Both the position numbers and the translations under genes were made by a program. The notes beneath the pieces were generated by a model. That model was not told the origin of the DNA. It saw only the letters and a list, made by a program, of their open reading frames with translations, and did no database searches. DNA of 64,000 bases from Mucilaginibacter hurinus (GTDB lineage Bacteria > Bacteroidota > Bacteroidia > Sphingobacteriales > Sphingobacteriaceae), in NCBI RefSeq assembly GCF_003324525.1, contig NZ_QGDC01000003.1:310001-374000 (forward strand). Direction: 5' to 3'. Below, piece by piece: positions 18,007-27,125 of this stretch. Numbering within the stretch: position 1 is the stretch's first letter; every line of letters begins with the position of its first letter.

Positions 18007-19980
18007 TTAAGCCACCGGCACCCATATATTTACCGTGGTGCCCTTTCCCGGAGCCGAGTCGTAGTCAATATTACCCTTTAAGTACTCTATACGCGTAATA
18101 ATATTTTTTAAGCCTATTCCGGTAAAATTTCCAATCTGGCCGGTGTCAAAACCTTTACCATTGTCGGCAATACAAGCCGTTATTCCGTCTTTATCACGAT
18201 TGAGCAAAATATCCAACCGGGTAGCGCCGGCATGTTTTATAACGTTACTTACCGTCTCTTGAATTACCCGGTAAAGCATCGTCTCAGCGTTACTCTCCAA
18301 CCTATCTTTAAATCCGTTGGCTTCAAGCGTAACTTTCAGCGAGTCGCCGTCTATTTTTTCAATAAAGCTTTTCAAATCAGAAGCTATTCCTGAGCGCAGC
18401 AGCATATTAGGCATCATCCGGTGTGATATTATGCGCACCTCCTTGCAACTTTCATCTACAAGCGCCAGGGTATTTTCTGCTAAAAAGCGGTCTTCTTCAC
18501 GCTCAAGGGTAATGCGGTCAAATAATCCGTTCATGTTTAATTTTACCGCTGAAAATAATTGACCCACGCCGTCGTGTAAGTCGCTGGCTATTCGTTTACG
18601 CTCCTTCTCTTCAGCATCAATTACCGCTTTTGTAAGTATGTCCTGCTGCTCTATCAGTTTTTGCTGCATCAGCGCCTTTTGTTGTAGCTGTTTACGGTTA
18701 TACACCATTCCGCCAAATACCGCCGTTATTAAAAATGCACCTGCAATAATACCTGTAGTGGTTTTTTGCTTTGAAAGTGATAGCTTTTGTATGGTATTTT
18801 CTTTATTGAGCAGATTTATCTGCGCTTCTTTCTTTTCGGTTTCATATTTAGTAGTCGCCTCTGCCAGTTTATCATAGTTGATCTTCTTGTTTAGCGAGTC
18901 CTTGGCTATCTCATACTTTTCATGATATTCGAGACCTTTTTGTGCATTACCGGTAAGTTTATAATATTCATACAAAGCTTGGTACGACTCCATAATATGC
19001 TGGTCGTAATGCTCGGCAATTGAAGCCTTCAGGCCTTTTTCAAGATAAAGCCGTGCTTTAGGGTACTGATGAGTGTACAGATAAGCGTTACCTATGCCCT
19101 TGTACAAGGCGCCTTGTTCGCGCTTAAAGCCTATCTTCATGAAAATCTTTTCTGCCTGATGCAGGTATTTTAAAGTATTTGCATAGTCTTCTTCATGCAG
19201 GTAAGTAATGCCTAATTCTTTAAACACTAAGCCGGTGTTAACTTCATGTTTTAATGCTATAAATTTGTTAAGAGCCATGGTCAGGTACTTTACCGCCAAA
19301 TTCATCTTGGTTTTATCTTCTCTGTCGGTATCAAATAACCGCATGTTGCGGTATGTAAGGCCCATGCCCGCCAGGCTTTGCGCAGCCTTCACCTCATCCT
19401 TAATAATTACCCGCAATTCATATGCTTTTTTATATGCAGCCAAAGCTTTGTCAAACTGATCCATATGATTAAAGTTGTTTGCCAGCATAGTCCAGCTGTT
19501 TGAGCTTCCGTCAAGATCATGTATCTTCTCAAAAATATCAGCCGCTTTCTGAAAGTATGTAATCGACTCGCTGTATTTGCCCTGGTTACGTATAATCACC
19601 GCCATATCGATGTATCCCTGCGCCATGCCTTTCCAATATTTGGCTTTTTTACTCATGGCAATACCTGTTTTGTAGTTGGCAATAGCCGAATCAGGCACAA
19701 TTTTAGCCCAGTATGCATCTGCTCGATGAAGATATGCTTCTGCGGCTCCCCGGTAATAGCCGGCTTTTAAAGCAAGTGATATAGCATCCGTGGCATTTTG
19801 TATACACCGGTCAAATTCCGTCTCCCACATGGTATACGCCATTTTATTTAACAGATTTACTTTTTGCGTGTCTGACTTTGCAGCTGCTAGGAGTTTTTTC
19901 AAGCTGTCAACCCTCGGGCTTTTGCTTTGCCCCAGCGCCAGGCATGGCAATAAGGATAAATAAATGAATATGGTCTTCAT
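18007..19980 (-). CDS. TPR-containing sensor histidine kinase (HisKA_3, NarL-type)
   Basis: A 657-residue membrane kinase. Signal peptide to about 17, periplasmic tetratricopeptide repeats (about 45-365), a short coiled region, one transmembrane helix (about 409-427), a second coiled coil, then the HisKA_3 dimerisation domain with the phospho-acceptor His469 in ASDLHDGVGQ. The HATPase domain has N579 in VSNVIKHAG, DNGKG at 606-610 and GIGL at 621-624. It autophosphorylates and passes the phosphate to a LuxR/NarL response regulator; the one at 20877 is the natural candidate, although it is on the opposite strand with an outer-membrane protein gene between. The TPR region probably senses a periplasmic partner. 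Confidence 0.93.
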   Translation of the reverse strand: MKTIFIYLSLLPCLALGQSKSPRVDSLKKLLAAAKSDTQKVNLLNKMAYTMWETEFDRCIQNATDAISLALKAGYYRGAAEAYLHRADAYWAKIVPDSAIANYKTGIAMSKKAKYWKGMAQGYIDMAVIIRNQGKYSESITYFQKAADIFEKIHDLDGSSNSWTMLANNFNHMDQFDKALAAYKKAYELRVIIKDEVKAAQSLAGMGLTYRNMRLFDTDREDKTKMNLAVKYLTMALNKFIALKHEVNTGLVFKELGITYLHEEDYANTLKYLHQAEKIFMKIGFKREQGALYKGIGNAYLYTHQYPKARLYLEKGLKASIAEHYDQHIMESYQALYEYYKLTGNAQKGLEYHEKYEIAKDSLNKKINYDKLAEATTKYETEKKEAQINLLNKENTIQKLSLSKQKTTTGIIAGAFLITAVFGGMVYNRKQLQQKALMQQKLIEQQDILTKAVIDAEEKERKRIASDLHDGVGQLFSAVKLNMNGLFDRITLEREEDRFLAENTLALVDESCKEVRIISHRMMPNMLLRSGIASDLKSFIEKIDGDSLKVTLEANGFKDRLESNAETMLYRVIQETVSNVIKHAGATRLDILLNRDKDGITACIADNGKGFDTGQIGNFTGIGLKNIITRIEYLKGNIDYDSAPGKGTTVNIWVPVA

Positions 19981-20137
19981 GTAATAAGTGTGTTGTAATA
20001 AGTGAGCCGGTCAGCTACCGGAGACAATATTGATCCATTGTCATCCTGCTATAAAGTTGGTTAAAACCCTATATTAAATAAATACCGTCCAAAGGGTATT
20101 TTACAGCCGTTTTAGGCCTATTTACCTGCATATTATA

Positions 20138-20157
20138 TAGTATTATATAAAATACTA
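20138..20157. other. AT-rich inverted repeat between kinase and barrel genes
   Basis: TAGTATT (20138-20144), six-base spacer, AATACTA (20151-20157), in the 266-base divergent intergenic region of the histidine kinase and the beta-barrel gene. It has the size of a dimeric regulator site; it may be chance in AT-rich sequence. Confidence 0.3.
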
Positions 20158-20246
20158 CATATGTGGTATTGCCTAAAGGGCCTTTAAGTTGTTGCTTAGC
20201 GTTGTTAAATAACATAAACTTAATCAACAATTAAATCCTTAAAACA

Positions 20247-20777
20247 ATGAAAAAAATCTTTACCCTGGCTATTGTATCGCTTGCGGCCTTACTGTCATCA
20301 AATGCTTATGCGCAGGATGTTAAAAAATTTACAATAGGTATCGGCCTTGAAGGTGCTTTGCCCGTAGGCGGATTAAAAAATGCTTACTCGGTAGGTGCTG
20401 GTGCTACGGTACGTGCTGCCTTTGGCGTTACAGATAATAGCGCAGTTACCTTAACGTCAGGTGCCATAGCATTTATACCAAAAGATCTTTCTATCGGCGG
20501 GCAAAACGTAGATCTTAAAGCGCAGATCAATATCCCGGTAAAAGCCGGCTATAAGTACTTTTTTAGCGATAACTTCTACGGAATTGGCGAAGCCGGTATG
20601 TCTTTTATAAAAACATATGTGCCCAACGGGGCCGGTGGTACTACTTCCGTGTCGGGTTCTGAATTCACCTACGCACCTGGTGTGGGGGCGCAATTTGGCG
20701 GCTTTGATGCCAGCCTGCGTTACGAAGGGTATAGCGGCGCCGGGTTTTTAGGCCTGCGCTTAGGCTTCAACTTCTAA
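20247..20777 (+). CDS. Small outer-membrane beta-barrel protein
   Basis: A 176-residue exported protein: signal peptide to about residue 22 (AYA|Q), then alternating beta-strands (GIGLEGALPVGG, YSVGAGATVRAAFG, AGYKYFFSDNFYGIGEAG, FTYAPGVGAQFGGFDASLRYEGY) and a C-terminal GAGFLGLRLGFNF ending in Phe, as required for barrel insertion. This is the OMP_b-brl/PorT-like group of eight-stranded barrels. Its role is unknown. Position between a histidine kinase and a response regulator suggests it is a target or part of that signalling unit. A stem-loop follows its stop codon. Confidence 0.8.
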   Translation: MKKIFTLAIVSLAALLSSNAYAQDVKKFTIGIGLEGALPVGGLKNAYSVGAGATVRAAFGVTDNSAVTLTSGAIAFIPKDLSIGGQNVDLKAQINIPVKAGYKYFFSDNFYGIGEAGMSFIKTYVPNGAGGTTSVSGSEFTYAPGVGAQFGGFDASLRYEGYSGAGFLGLRLGFNF

Positions 20778-20789
20778 AAGGGTATAAAC

Positions 20790-20823
20790 AGGTCAGGTTA
20801 ATCCTACCCGGATGGCCTGACCT
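20790..20823 (+). terminator. Stem-loop after the barrel gene
   Basis: AGGTCAGG (20790-20797) pairs with CCTGACCT (20816-20823), with an inner ATCC/GGAT pair. No T-run follows, so termination may be partial; it separates the barrel gene from the response-regulator gene. Confidence 0.45.
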
Positions 20824-20876
20824 ATTAAAAGAATAGTTACATTTATAGACTGCTTTACCTAACACAATTAAAAAAA

Positions 20877-21554
20877 ATGAGCATAAGGGTAGCCATTGTT
20901 GACGACAAGCGTTTGCTGCGCCATGCACTTAACGACCAGTTAGCTTATTACAACGAATTAAACGTGATTTTCCAGGCCGGCAACGGGGAGGAATTTTTGC
21001 AAAAGATGAAAGCGCTTACAGCCGATGAACGTCCGCAGGTGGTACTGATGGATGTTGAGATGCCTGAAATGGATGGCATTGAGGCGGTTACTATAGCTAA
21101 AGATGTTTATCCCGACGTGCAGTTTTTAATGCTTACAGTATTTGATGACGACGACAAGCTTTTTGAGGCTATAAAGGCCGGAGCTACCGGATACCTTTTA
21201 AAAGACGAAAAAGTATCAAACATTGTAAAGGCTATCGCCGAGATTGTGCACGAGGGAGGGGTACCCATGTCGCCGCGTATAGCGCGTAAAGCTTTAGGCC
21301 TTCTTAAAAACTCACCTGCCACGGCTACCGACGGGCCTTATGAACCAGAAAGAGATGATTACGTTCTTTCGTCGCGCGAGATGGAGATATTAAACCGTAT
21401 TGTAGACGGATTGAATTACCAGGAGATAGGTGAGCGTTTATTCATAAGTCCGCACACTGTGCGCAAACACATTGCCAATATTTACGATAAGCTCCATGTT
21501 TCAAATAAAGCATCGGCTATTAAGATAGCTATTCGTAAAAAGTGGTTTAGTTAA
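20877..21554 (+). CDS. NarL/LuxR-family response regulator
   Basis: A 225-residue two-component regulator. The receiver domain (about 4-125) has the acidic pair Asp9/Asp10, phospho-acceptor Asp59 in VVLMDVEMPEMDG, a conserved Thr in MLTVFDDDD and the Lys in YLLKDEK. The C-terminal LuxR-type helix-turn-helix (about 162-225) has SSREMEILNRIVDGLNYQEI and ISPHTVRKHIANIYDKL. Likely partner is the HisKA_3 kinase at 18007-19980 because kinase and regulator types match and the genes are close. The adjacent barrel gene is a candidate target. It converges with the minus-strand oxidoreductase cluster, overlapping the next stop codon by four bases. Confidence 0.95.
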   Translation: MSIRVAIVDDKRLLRHALNDQLAYYNELNVIFQAGNGEEFLQKMKALTADERPQVVLMDVEMPEMDGIEAVTIAKDVYPDVQFLMLTVFDDDDKLFEAIKAGATGYLLKDEKVSNIVKAIAEIVHEGGVPMSPRIARKALGLLKNSPATATDGPYEPERDDYVLSSREMEILNRIVDGLNYQEIGERLFISPHTVRKHIANIYDKLHVSNKASAIKIAIRKKWFS

Positions 21555-22195
21555 ATCTTCACATCTTCCAGCCCGTACTGTTTTAAAACATCCGCAGGTA
21601 CTCCCGTCCATTGGTTAGGTGTGTTACCTGCATAGCGCAAATCGGCTAACATACCCATTTCCGAAGTAAAAAATCCTGTAGCGGTTAAATCACGCATACG
21701 ATTAAAAAATGATACGCCTTGCTGCATATCCGGCTTAGCTGTACGCGGATAGGCAATACGGTCTATCATTTCCAGCTGCTGCTTTTGCGTACATGCGGTA
21801 AATACAGCGTTGTACCGGGTAAGGCATTGCATATCCAGCCAGCGTAATCCCCCGCGTATAGGCAATTGATGTTCGGTGATATCCTTTACTATAAATTCAA
21901 TAAACTCCGGCACCTTAGCATCCGTAGCGCTTCCTGATACGTCATCTTTGGGTATAATAATATCAACTAATACAGTAATGGTTGCCATTTCAGCAGGGGT
22001 AAAAAAACGTTCACCCTGCAGGGCTTTGTCACGCTCTTCCTCCCACGATTGCCTGCCGGGATCTGCAGCCGCAGGTATTTCCTGCGGTGGTGCTTTTACC
22101 GTCTGCTTTTTTTCTTTAGGCTTGCAGCCTCCCAGCAGAAGCCCGGTAGAAAGGGTGCCTAAACCTATAGCCTTAAGTGAGTCGCGCCTGTTCAT
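21551..22195 (-). CDS. Gluconate 2-dehydrogenase subunit 3-like protein (Tat-type lipoprotein)
   Basis: A 214-residue small subunit of periplasmic FAD sugar/polyol dehydrogenases. The N-terminus has a twin-arginine (NRRDSLKAIG) and a lipobox LLLGGC with Cys24, so it is probably a Tat-exported lipoprotein. The body (about 55-205) has the family pattern ATITVLVDIIIPKDD and GLRWLDMQCLTRYNAVF. In related three-subunit enzymes the small subunit carries the Tat signal for the FAD subunit, which lacks one. That fits here: the GMC protein upstream, 12 bases away, has no signal peptide. No cytochrome subunit gene is adjacent. Confidence 0.88.
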   Translation of the reverse strand: MNRRDSLKAIGLGTLSTGLLLGGCKPKEKKQTVKAPPQEIPAAADPGRQSWEEERDKALQGERFFTPAEMATITVLVDIIIPKDDVSGSATDAKVPEFIEFIVKDITEHQLPIRGGLRWLDMQCLTRYNAVFTACTQKQQLEMIDRIAYPRTAKPDMQQGVSFFNRMRDLTATGFFTSEMGMLADLRYAGNTPNQWTGVPADVLKQYGLEDVKI

Positions 22196-22207
22196 AGCAA
22201 ATCGAGT

Positions 22208-23941
22208 TTAAACATTTAGTTTTTTCCGTTGTTCCAAAATATATTCCGAAGTACGCATGGATAGCGCAAGTATGGTCCATGTAGCGTTTTTATCCCCTTG
22301 CTGCACAAAGGGCGCTGCATCAACAACAAACAAATTTTTACACTCGTGCGCCTGGCACCACCTGTTCAACGCCGACTTTTTAGGATTATCACCCATGCGC
22401 ACCGTACCAACCTCGTGTATAATTTTGCCGGGCGCTTCAAGCCCGTAGCCTGTATCGGCACCTTTGTAGGTTACGCCTAAAGCGCCCATATTATGCATTA
22501 TCTCTTTAAAAGTTTCCTGCATGTGCCGCGCCTGCTTGTACTCTTCGGGAGCCCATTTATAGTTAAACCGAAGTACGGGTATACCGTATTTATCTACTAC
22601 ATCAGGGTCTATCTCACAATAGTTGTCTTCACGTGCGATAGCGGTGCCGCGCCCTGCCATCCATAGTTGTGTGCCGAAAAAGCGCCTGTAATCATCCTTC
22701 AGCGATGCGCCGTAACCGCCGGCTTCTTTCATTTTACCATCCCTGCCCGGCACCAGCCCGTTCATATTATGCATGCCGGCCCCAAAACCGTAGCCCGGCA
22801 TTTTAAAGCCACCGTTATATTCAATGTGATATCCCCGCGGAAAATCAAGCTTTTTATGATTAAGCCACCATGGCGAGTAAATGTGTACACTCCCTACCCC
22901 ATCCTCGTTAAATCTTTTCCGGTCCATCAATTGCGGCAAGAAACCTGATACGCTTGACCCGGTTGAATCATGCAGATATTTACCTATCACACCGCTGCCA
23001 TTAGCCAGGCCCCCGGGATGCGCAGCCGACTTTGAATTGAGCAATATACGGGCAGACTCGCAGGCGCTTGCACCCAAAATCACCGTTTTAGCATTTACCT
23101 GGTACTCAAGCATATCATCTTTATTAACGTATGATACGCCGGTTGCAAGGCCATTACTATCAGTAATTACTTCGCGTACCATAGCGTTTGATATCACCTG
23201 CAGGTTACCGGTTTTCAGCGCCGGGATAACAAGGCAAGACGAGGATGAAAAGTCGGCATAAACTTTACAGCTACGATTACATTGGCCGCAAAAGAAACAA
23301 GCCCCGCGGTCTTTATTGCCGGGGAGCGGCTCGGTAAGTACCGATCCGCGGTTAGGTATAACAGGCACACCGGCTTTTGCTGCGCCTTTTTTTATAAAGA
23401 TATCGGTTAGGCGGGGTTTAGGTGGTTTTAAAAAAATGCCATCGGGTTCATTCTCAATATTTTCCACAGTTCCGAAAATCCCTATAAGCCGGTCAACCTT
23501 ATCATAAAAGGGCTTAATTTCGTCATATGTAAACGGCCACGGTTCGGTCAGGCCGTCCTTAGGTTTAAAATCAAGGGGACCCATGCGCAGTGATATTCGC
23601 CCCCAGTGGTTGGTGCGACCACCCAGCATACGCGAGCGAAACCATTGAAAATCGGTACCAGGCTTATTAGTATACGGTTCGCCCTCTAATTGCCATCCCC
23701 CAAAGGCGGCGTCAAAATCACCAAAAGGCCGGGTAGTGCCCGCATTACGCCGGGGTGATTGCCAGGAAAACTTTAACTGATCAGAATTTTTAACCGGGTC
23801 ATAAAAAGGCCCGGCCTCAAGCATAAGCACTTTTAAACCTGCATTAGCAAGCACATAGCCAGCCATGCCACCCCCGGCGCCCGAACCCACTATCACCGCA
23901 TCATATACAAGGGTGGATTTTTTAATTTGAAAATCATTCAC
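22208..23941 (-). CDS. GMC-family FAD oxidoreductase with Cys cluster (sugar dehydrogenase large subunit)
   Basis: A 577-residue GMC oxidoreductase. The FAD-binding Rossmann motif is at 19-25 (GSGAGGG, in DAVIVGSGAGGGMAGYVL), followed by GGRTNHWGR, and the C-terminal GMC domain has HEVGTVRMGDNP and VVDAAPFVQQGDKN. Cys215, 218, 221 and 225 form a CxxCxxCxxxC cluster, the kind that binds an iron-sulfur cluster in FAD-dependent glucose dehydrogenase alpha subunits. Together with the small subunit downstream and a DUF1080 gene upstream this suggests oxidation of a sugar or glycoside, possibly at C3. There is no signal peptide, consistent with export together with the small subunit. Confidence 0.9.
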   Translation of the reverse strand: MNDFQIKKSTLVYDAVIVGSGAGGGMAGYVLANAGLKVLMLEAGPFYDPVKNSDQLKFSWQSPRRNAGTTRPFGDFDAAFGGWQLEGEPYTNKPGTDFQWFRSRMLGGRTNHWGRISLRMGPLDFKPKDGLTEPWPFTYDEIKPFYDKVDRLIGIFGTVENIENEPDGIFLKPPKPRLTDIFIKKGAAKAGVPVIPNRGSVLTEPLPGNKDRGACFFCGQCNRSCKVYADFSSSSCLVIPALKTGNLQVISNAMVREVITDSNGLATGVSYVNKDDMLEYQVNAKTVILGASACESARILLNSKSAAHPGGLANGSGVIGKYLHDSTGSSVSGFLPQLMDRKRFNEDGVGSVHIYSPWWLNHKKLDFPRGYHIEYNGGFKMPGYGFGAGMHNMNGLVPGRDGKMKEAGGYGASLKDDYRRFFGTQLWMAGRGTAIAREDNYCEIDPDVVDKYGIPVLRFNYKWAPEEYKQARHMQETFKEIMHNMGALGVTYKGADTGYGLEAPGKIIHEVGTVRMGDNPKKSALNRWCQAHECKNLFVVDAAPFVQQGDKNATWTILALSMRTSEYILEQRKKLNV

Positions 23942-23980
23942 AGCGTTTCTGTTTAATCCCGGCTACAACAGGGCGAGCCG

Positions 23981-24685
23981 TTATAACTGTTTTATTTTGA
24001 TATTCCGGAACGCCACAATATTGCCATGATCTTGCAGGCAAATATGTCCTTTTTTGTAAGTGCCATATGCGGGCATTTCTTTAAACTTGCTGTTGGTAAC
24101 TAACGTTTTCCATTCATCGCCCCACATTTGCACATCAGCAGTTTGTATCCCATTAAGCCAAAATGTAAGTTTTCCATCTTTTTTTCTAATCACGGCCGTA
24201 TTCCATTGGTTAGCTGGTTTAGCCGCGGTACGTGGCGCAGCAATTAAGTCATATAAAGAGCCGGCAACGTGTGTATCTATCTTATTGTCACCTGCCTTTT
24301 CGTTGTCAAGCACCTGCATTTCAACCCCTGTTAAAAAAGACCATTGGTACTTTGGATCTTCGTTAACACCAAATATTATACCGCTGTTACCACCCTCTTC
24401 AATCTTCCAATCCAGCGCCAGTTCATAGTTTTCGTATTCCTTATCAGTGGTAATGTCACCCCTGCCTGTCGCGGCTGGGTTAAACTGCAGTTCGCCGTTA
24501 GCAGCCGTCCAACCGTTACCAAGTTCCGCCTTGTTGTAGGTGTGCCAGCCTTGCGTGGTTTTGCCGTCAAAAAGTAACACCCATCCCTCCTTTTTTTCTT
24601 TAGCAGTTAATGTGTTGGGGGTTTGTGCCGAGAGCATTTGACAAGTAAGAGTTAAGGCAATAACGCCCGATAGTATTTTTTTCAT
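23981..24685 (-). CDS. DUF1080 (3-keto-disaccharide hydrolase-like) exported protein
   Basis: A 234-residue exported protein with signal peptide to about 20 (LSA|Q) and a concanavalin-like jelly-roll: WVLLFDGKTTQGWHTYNKAE, then LALDWKIEEGGNSGIIFGV and VRNIKIKQL-like closing strands (FRNIKIKQL). DUF1080 proteins include enzymes that split 3-keto-glycosides. It is the first gene of a three-gene minus-strand cluster with a GMC dehydrogenase and its small subunit, so the set could oxidise a glycoside and then cleave the 3-keto product in the periplasm. The catalytic role of this particular member is inferred from family and context. Confidence 0.85.
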   Translation of the reverse strand: MKKILSGVIALTLTCQMLSAQTPNTLTAKEKKEGWVLLFDGKTTQGWHTYNKAELGNGWTAANGELQFNPAATGRGDITTDKEYENYELALDWKIEEGGNSGIIFGVNEDPKYQWSFLTGVEMQVLDNEKAGDNKIDTHVAGSLYDLIAAPRTAAKPANQWNTAVIRKKDGKLTFWLNGIQTADVQMWGDEWKTLVTNSKFKEMPAYGTYKKGHICLQDHGNIVAFRNIKIKQL

Positions 24686-24877
24686 AATATGTATTAAATG
24701 ATACTTAAGCTAAACTTAGGTAACGGTAAATATATTGCTTTTTTAAATAGATGATATATTAATGGCAGGTACATGTGTAAAAAAGTAGATACGCACGCCC
24801 AACAGGACACAGCTTAGACGCTTGTGTGTTTTTTTTCCTATCTTGCAGCATTCCATCGTATATACAGATCAGATATA

Positions 24878-26134
24878 GTGACATTTAAGGATTTTAATTT
24901 CGACGAGCAACTGTTAGAAGGCGTGTTAAGCATGGGTTACACCAAACCCACTCCTATACAGGAAATGGCCATCCCGGTAATTATGGGCGGCGACGACCTT
25001 ATAGCCTGCGCCCAGACCGGCACCGGCAAAACAGGCGCTTTTTTGTTGCCTGTGCTTGATGAAATAGCCAAAGAACATACACACCAAACCACCGTACTTA
25101 TATTAACTCCCACGCGTGAACTGGCGCAGCAAATTGATCAGCAGGTTGAAGGATTGGCATACTTTACCGGCATTAGTTCATTAGCAGTATTTGGCGGTGG
25201 CGATGGCATAGTATATGAACAGCAGCGCCGGGGTATTCAAAATAATGTGAACATCATAATAGCCACACCCGGCAGGCTCCTCGCGCATATCACATCGGGC
25301 GTGCTGAAGTTTAACCACATTAAGCACCTTATTTTAGATGAAGCTGACCGTATGCTGGATATGGGCTTTTACGACGACATAATGCGGATTATCAGCCATC
25401 TGCCGAAAAAAAGGCAGACGCTATTATTTTCGGCCACCATGCCGCCGCGCATACGTAATATGGCCAAAACGGTGATGCATAATCCCCAGCAAATTAACAT
25501 CGCTATTTCGCAGCCGGCAGTGGGCATTGATCAGCAAATATATCTTGTAGCAGACCAGCAAAAAACACCGCTGGTAAAGCACCTGTTAAAAAACGGCAAT
25601 TACACCAGCATCATTATATTTTCATCCACAAAAGAAAAAGTAAAGTCAGTATTCCGCGAACTTAAATCGGCAAGATTCAACATCAGTGCGTTTCACTCTG
25701 ATTTAGAGCAAAACGAGCGTGAAGAGATACTGCGTAACTTTAAAAACAAGAGTCTGCAAATTATTATTGGTACTGATGCCCTCTCGCGCGGTATAGACGT
25801 AGAAGGCATTGACCTTGTACTAAATTATGACGTGCCTCCTGACCCTGAAGATTATATTCACCGCATTGGACGCACAGCACGTGCGGCAACTACAGGCACC
25901 GCAATAACACTGGTGAACGAGCGCGACCAGCGCCGTTTTAAAAGCATTGAAGATTTAATAGACAGGCAAATAGATAGAAAACCCCTGCCCGAAGAGGTTG
26001 GCGAGGCGCCTGTTTTTAAACCGGTTGGCTCAGGCGATGCAAACCAACGCAACAAAAGAAGATTTAATAACAACAAAAAGCGTAAGCCTGGTAACCGGCC
26101 GAATAATTCAGCTAATAACCCTCCTAAATCCTGA
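24878..26134 (+). CDS. DEAD-box ATP-dependent RNA helicase
   Basis: A 418-residue RNA helicase of the RhlE/DeaD group. In order: Phe and Q motif (F6...PTPIQ), Walker A AQTGTGKT (45-52), PTRELAQQ, TPGR, DEAD at 154-157, SAT at 185-187, and in the second domain IIIFSSTKEK, TDALSRGIDVEG and HRIGRTARA. The tail is a basic Asn/Lys/Arg-rich segment (RRFNNNKKRKPGN) likely to bind RNA. I chose the GTG at 24878 (MTFKDFNFDE), the usual family N-terminus; an upstream GTG would add 18 atypical residues. Its TGA overlaps the ATG of the GH43 gene by one base, an odd partnership. Confidence 0.95.
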   Translation: MTFKDFNFDEQLLEGVLSMGYTKPTPIQEMAIPVIMGGDDLIACAQTGTGKTGAFLLPVLDEIAKEHTHQTTVLILTPTRELAQQIDQQVEGLAYFTGISSLAVFGGGDGIVYEQQRRGIQNNVNIIIATPGRLLAHITSGVLKFNHIKHLILDEADRMLDMGFYDDIMRIISHLPKKRQTLLFSATMPPRIRNMAKTVMHNPQQINIAISQPAVGIDQQIYLVADQQKTPLVKHLLKNGNYTSIIIFSSTKEKVKSVFRELKSARFNISAFHSDLEQNEREEILRNFKNKSLQIIIGTDALSRGIDVEGIDLVLNYDVPPDPEDYIHRIGRTARAATTGTAITLVNERDQRRFKSIEDLIDRQIDRKPLPEEVGEAPVFKPVGSGDANQRNKRRFNNNKKRKPGNRPNNSANNPPKS

Positions 26135-27120
26135 TGAAAATCTTAGTAGGCGTTTTATCCGTGTACGTATTCTTCTGGTGCGCAGCAGAATCCGCCCTGG
26201 CTCAAAATAAAAAATCTACCAGCGGCAATCCAATACTTGACGGCTGGTACGCAGACCCTGAGGCGGTTATTTTTGACAAGACCTACTGGATATATCCAAC
26301 TTATTCTGACACATATGAAAAACAGGTTCATTTGGATGCGTTTTCTTCCACCGACCTGGTACATTGGAAAAAGCATAGCCGGATAGTAGATACATCATCC
26401 GTAAAGTGGGTTAAGCGGGCCTTATGGGCACCTGCCATTATCAAAAAGGACGGTAAATATTTTCTCTTCTTTGGCGCTAACGACATCCAGAACGACAATG
26501 AATACGGCGGCATAGGTATTGCTGTCGCAGACAACCCGGCGGGCCCGTTCAAAGACTATCTGGGTAAGCCGCTGATAGATAAAATACATAACAAAGCCCA
26601 ACCCATTGATCAATTTATTTTTAACGATAACGGTAAATATTACATCATTTACGGTGGCTGGGGCCAGTGCAATATTGCACAACTTAATGATACATTTACA
26701 GGGTTTATTCCATTTGAAAACGGTGAGACATTCAGGCGAATTACCCCCGAAGGCTATGTGGAAGGGCCCGTAATGTTTAAACGTAACGGCAAATATTATT
26801 TTATGTGGTCTGAAGGGGGCTGGACCGGACCTGATTACCGGGTTGCTTACGCTATTGGCAACTCGCCGACCGGACAGTTTAAACGCATTAACACGATATT
26901 AAAACAAGATGCCGCCATAGCTACCGGCGCGGGTCATCACTCGGTGATACAAATACCCGGTACTGATGAGTGGTACATTATATACCATCGGCGGCCGCTA
27001 ACCGAAACAAATGGAAATCATCGTGCAACTTGTATTGATAAAATGCAGTTTGATGCCGACGGTTATATTCAACCCGTTAAAATCACCAACGAAGGCGTTA
27101 AGCCCAGAGTATTAAAATAA
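26134..27120 (+). CDS. Exported family 43 glycoside hydrolase
   Basis: A 328-residue protein with signal peptide to about residue 23 (ALA|Q) and a five-bladed beta-propeller of family GH43. Catalytic residues fit the family: Asp41 (GWYADP, general base), Asp159 (PIDQF, pKa modulator) and Glu210 (YVEGP, general acid). GH43 enzymes remove arabinose or xylose side groups from plant polysaccharides, or galactose in some subfamilies. The start codon overlaps the helicase stop (one shared base), and the next gene, an SGNH esterase, starts 5 bases after its stop, so translation is probably coupled. Substrate not determined. Confidence 0.93.
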   Translation: MKILVGVLSVYVFFWCAAESALAQNKKSTSGNPILDGWYADPEAVIFDKTYWIYPTYSDTYEKQVHLDAFSSTDLVHWKKHSRIVDTSSVKWVKRALWAPAIIKKDGKYFLFFGANDIQNDNEYGGIGIAVADNPAGPFKDYLGKPLIDKIHNKAQPIDQFIFNDNGKYYIIYGGWGQCNIAQLNDTFTGFIPFENGETFRRITPEGYVEGPVMFKRNGKYYFMWSEGGWTGPDYRVAYAIGNSPTGQFKRINTILKQDAAIATGAGHHSVIQIPGTDEWYIIYHRRPLTETNGNHRATCIDKMQFDADGYIQPVKITNEGVKPRVLK

Positions 27121-27125
27121 AGTTT

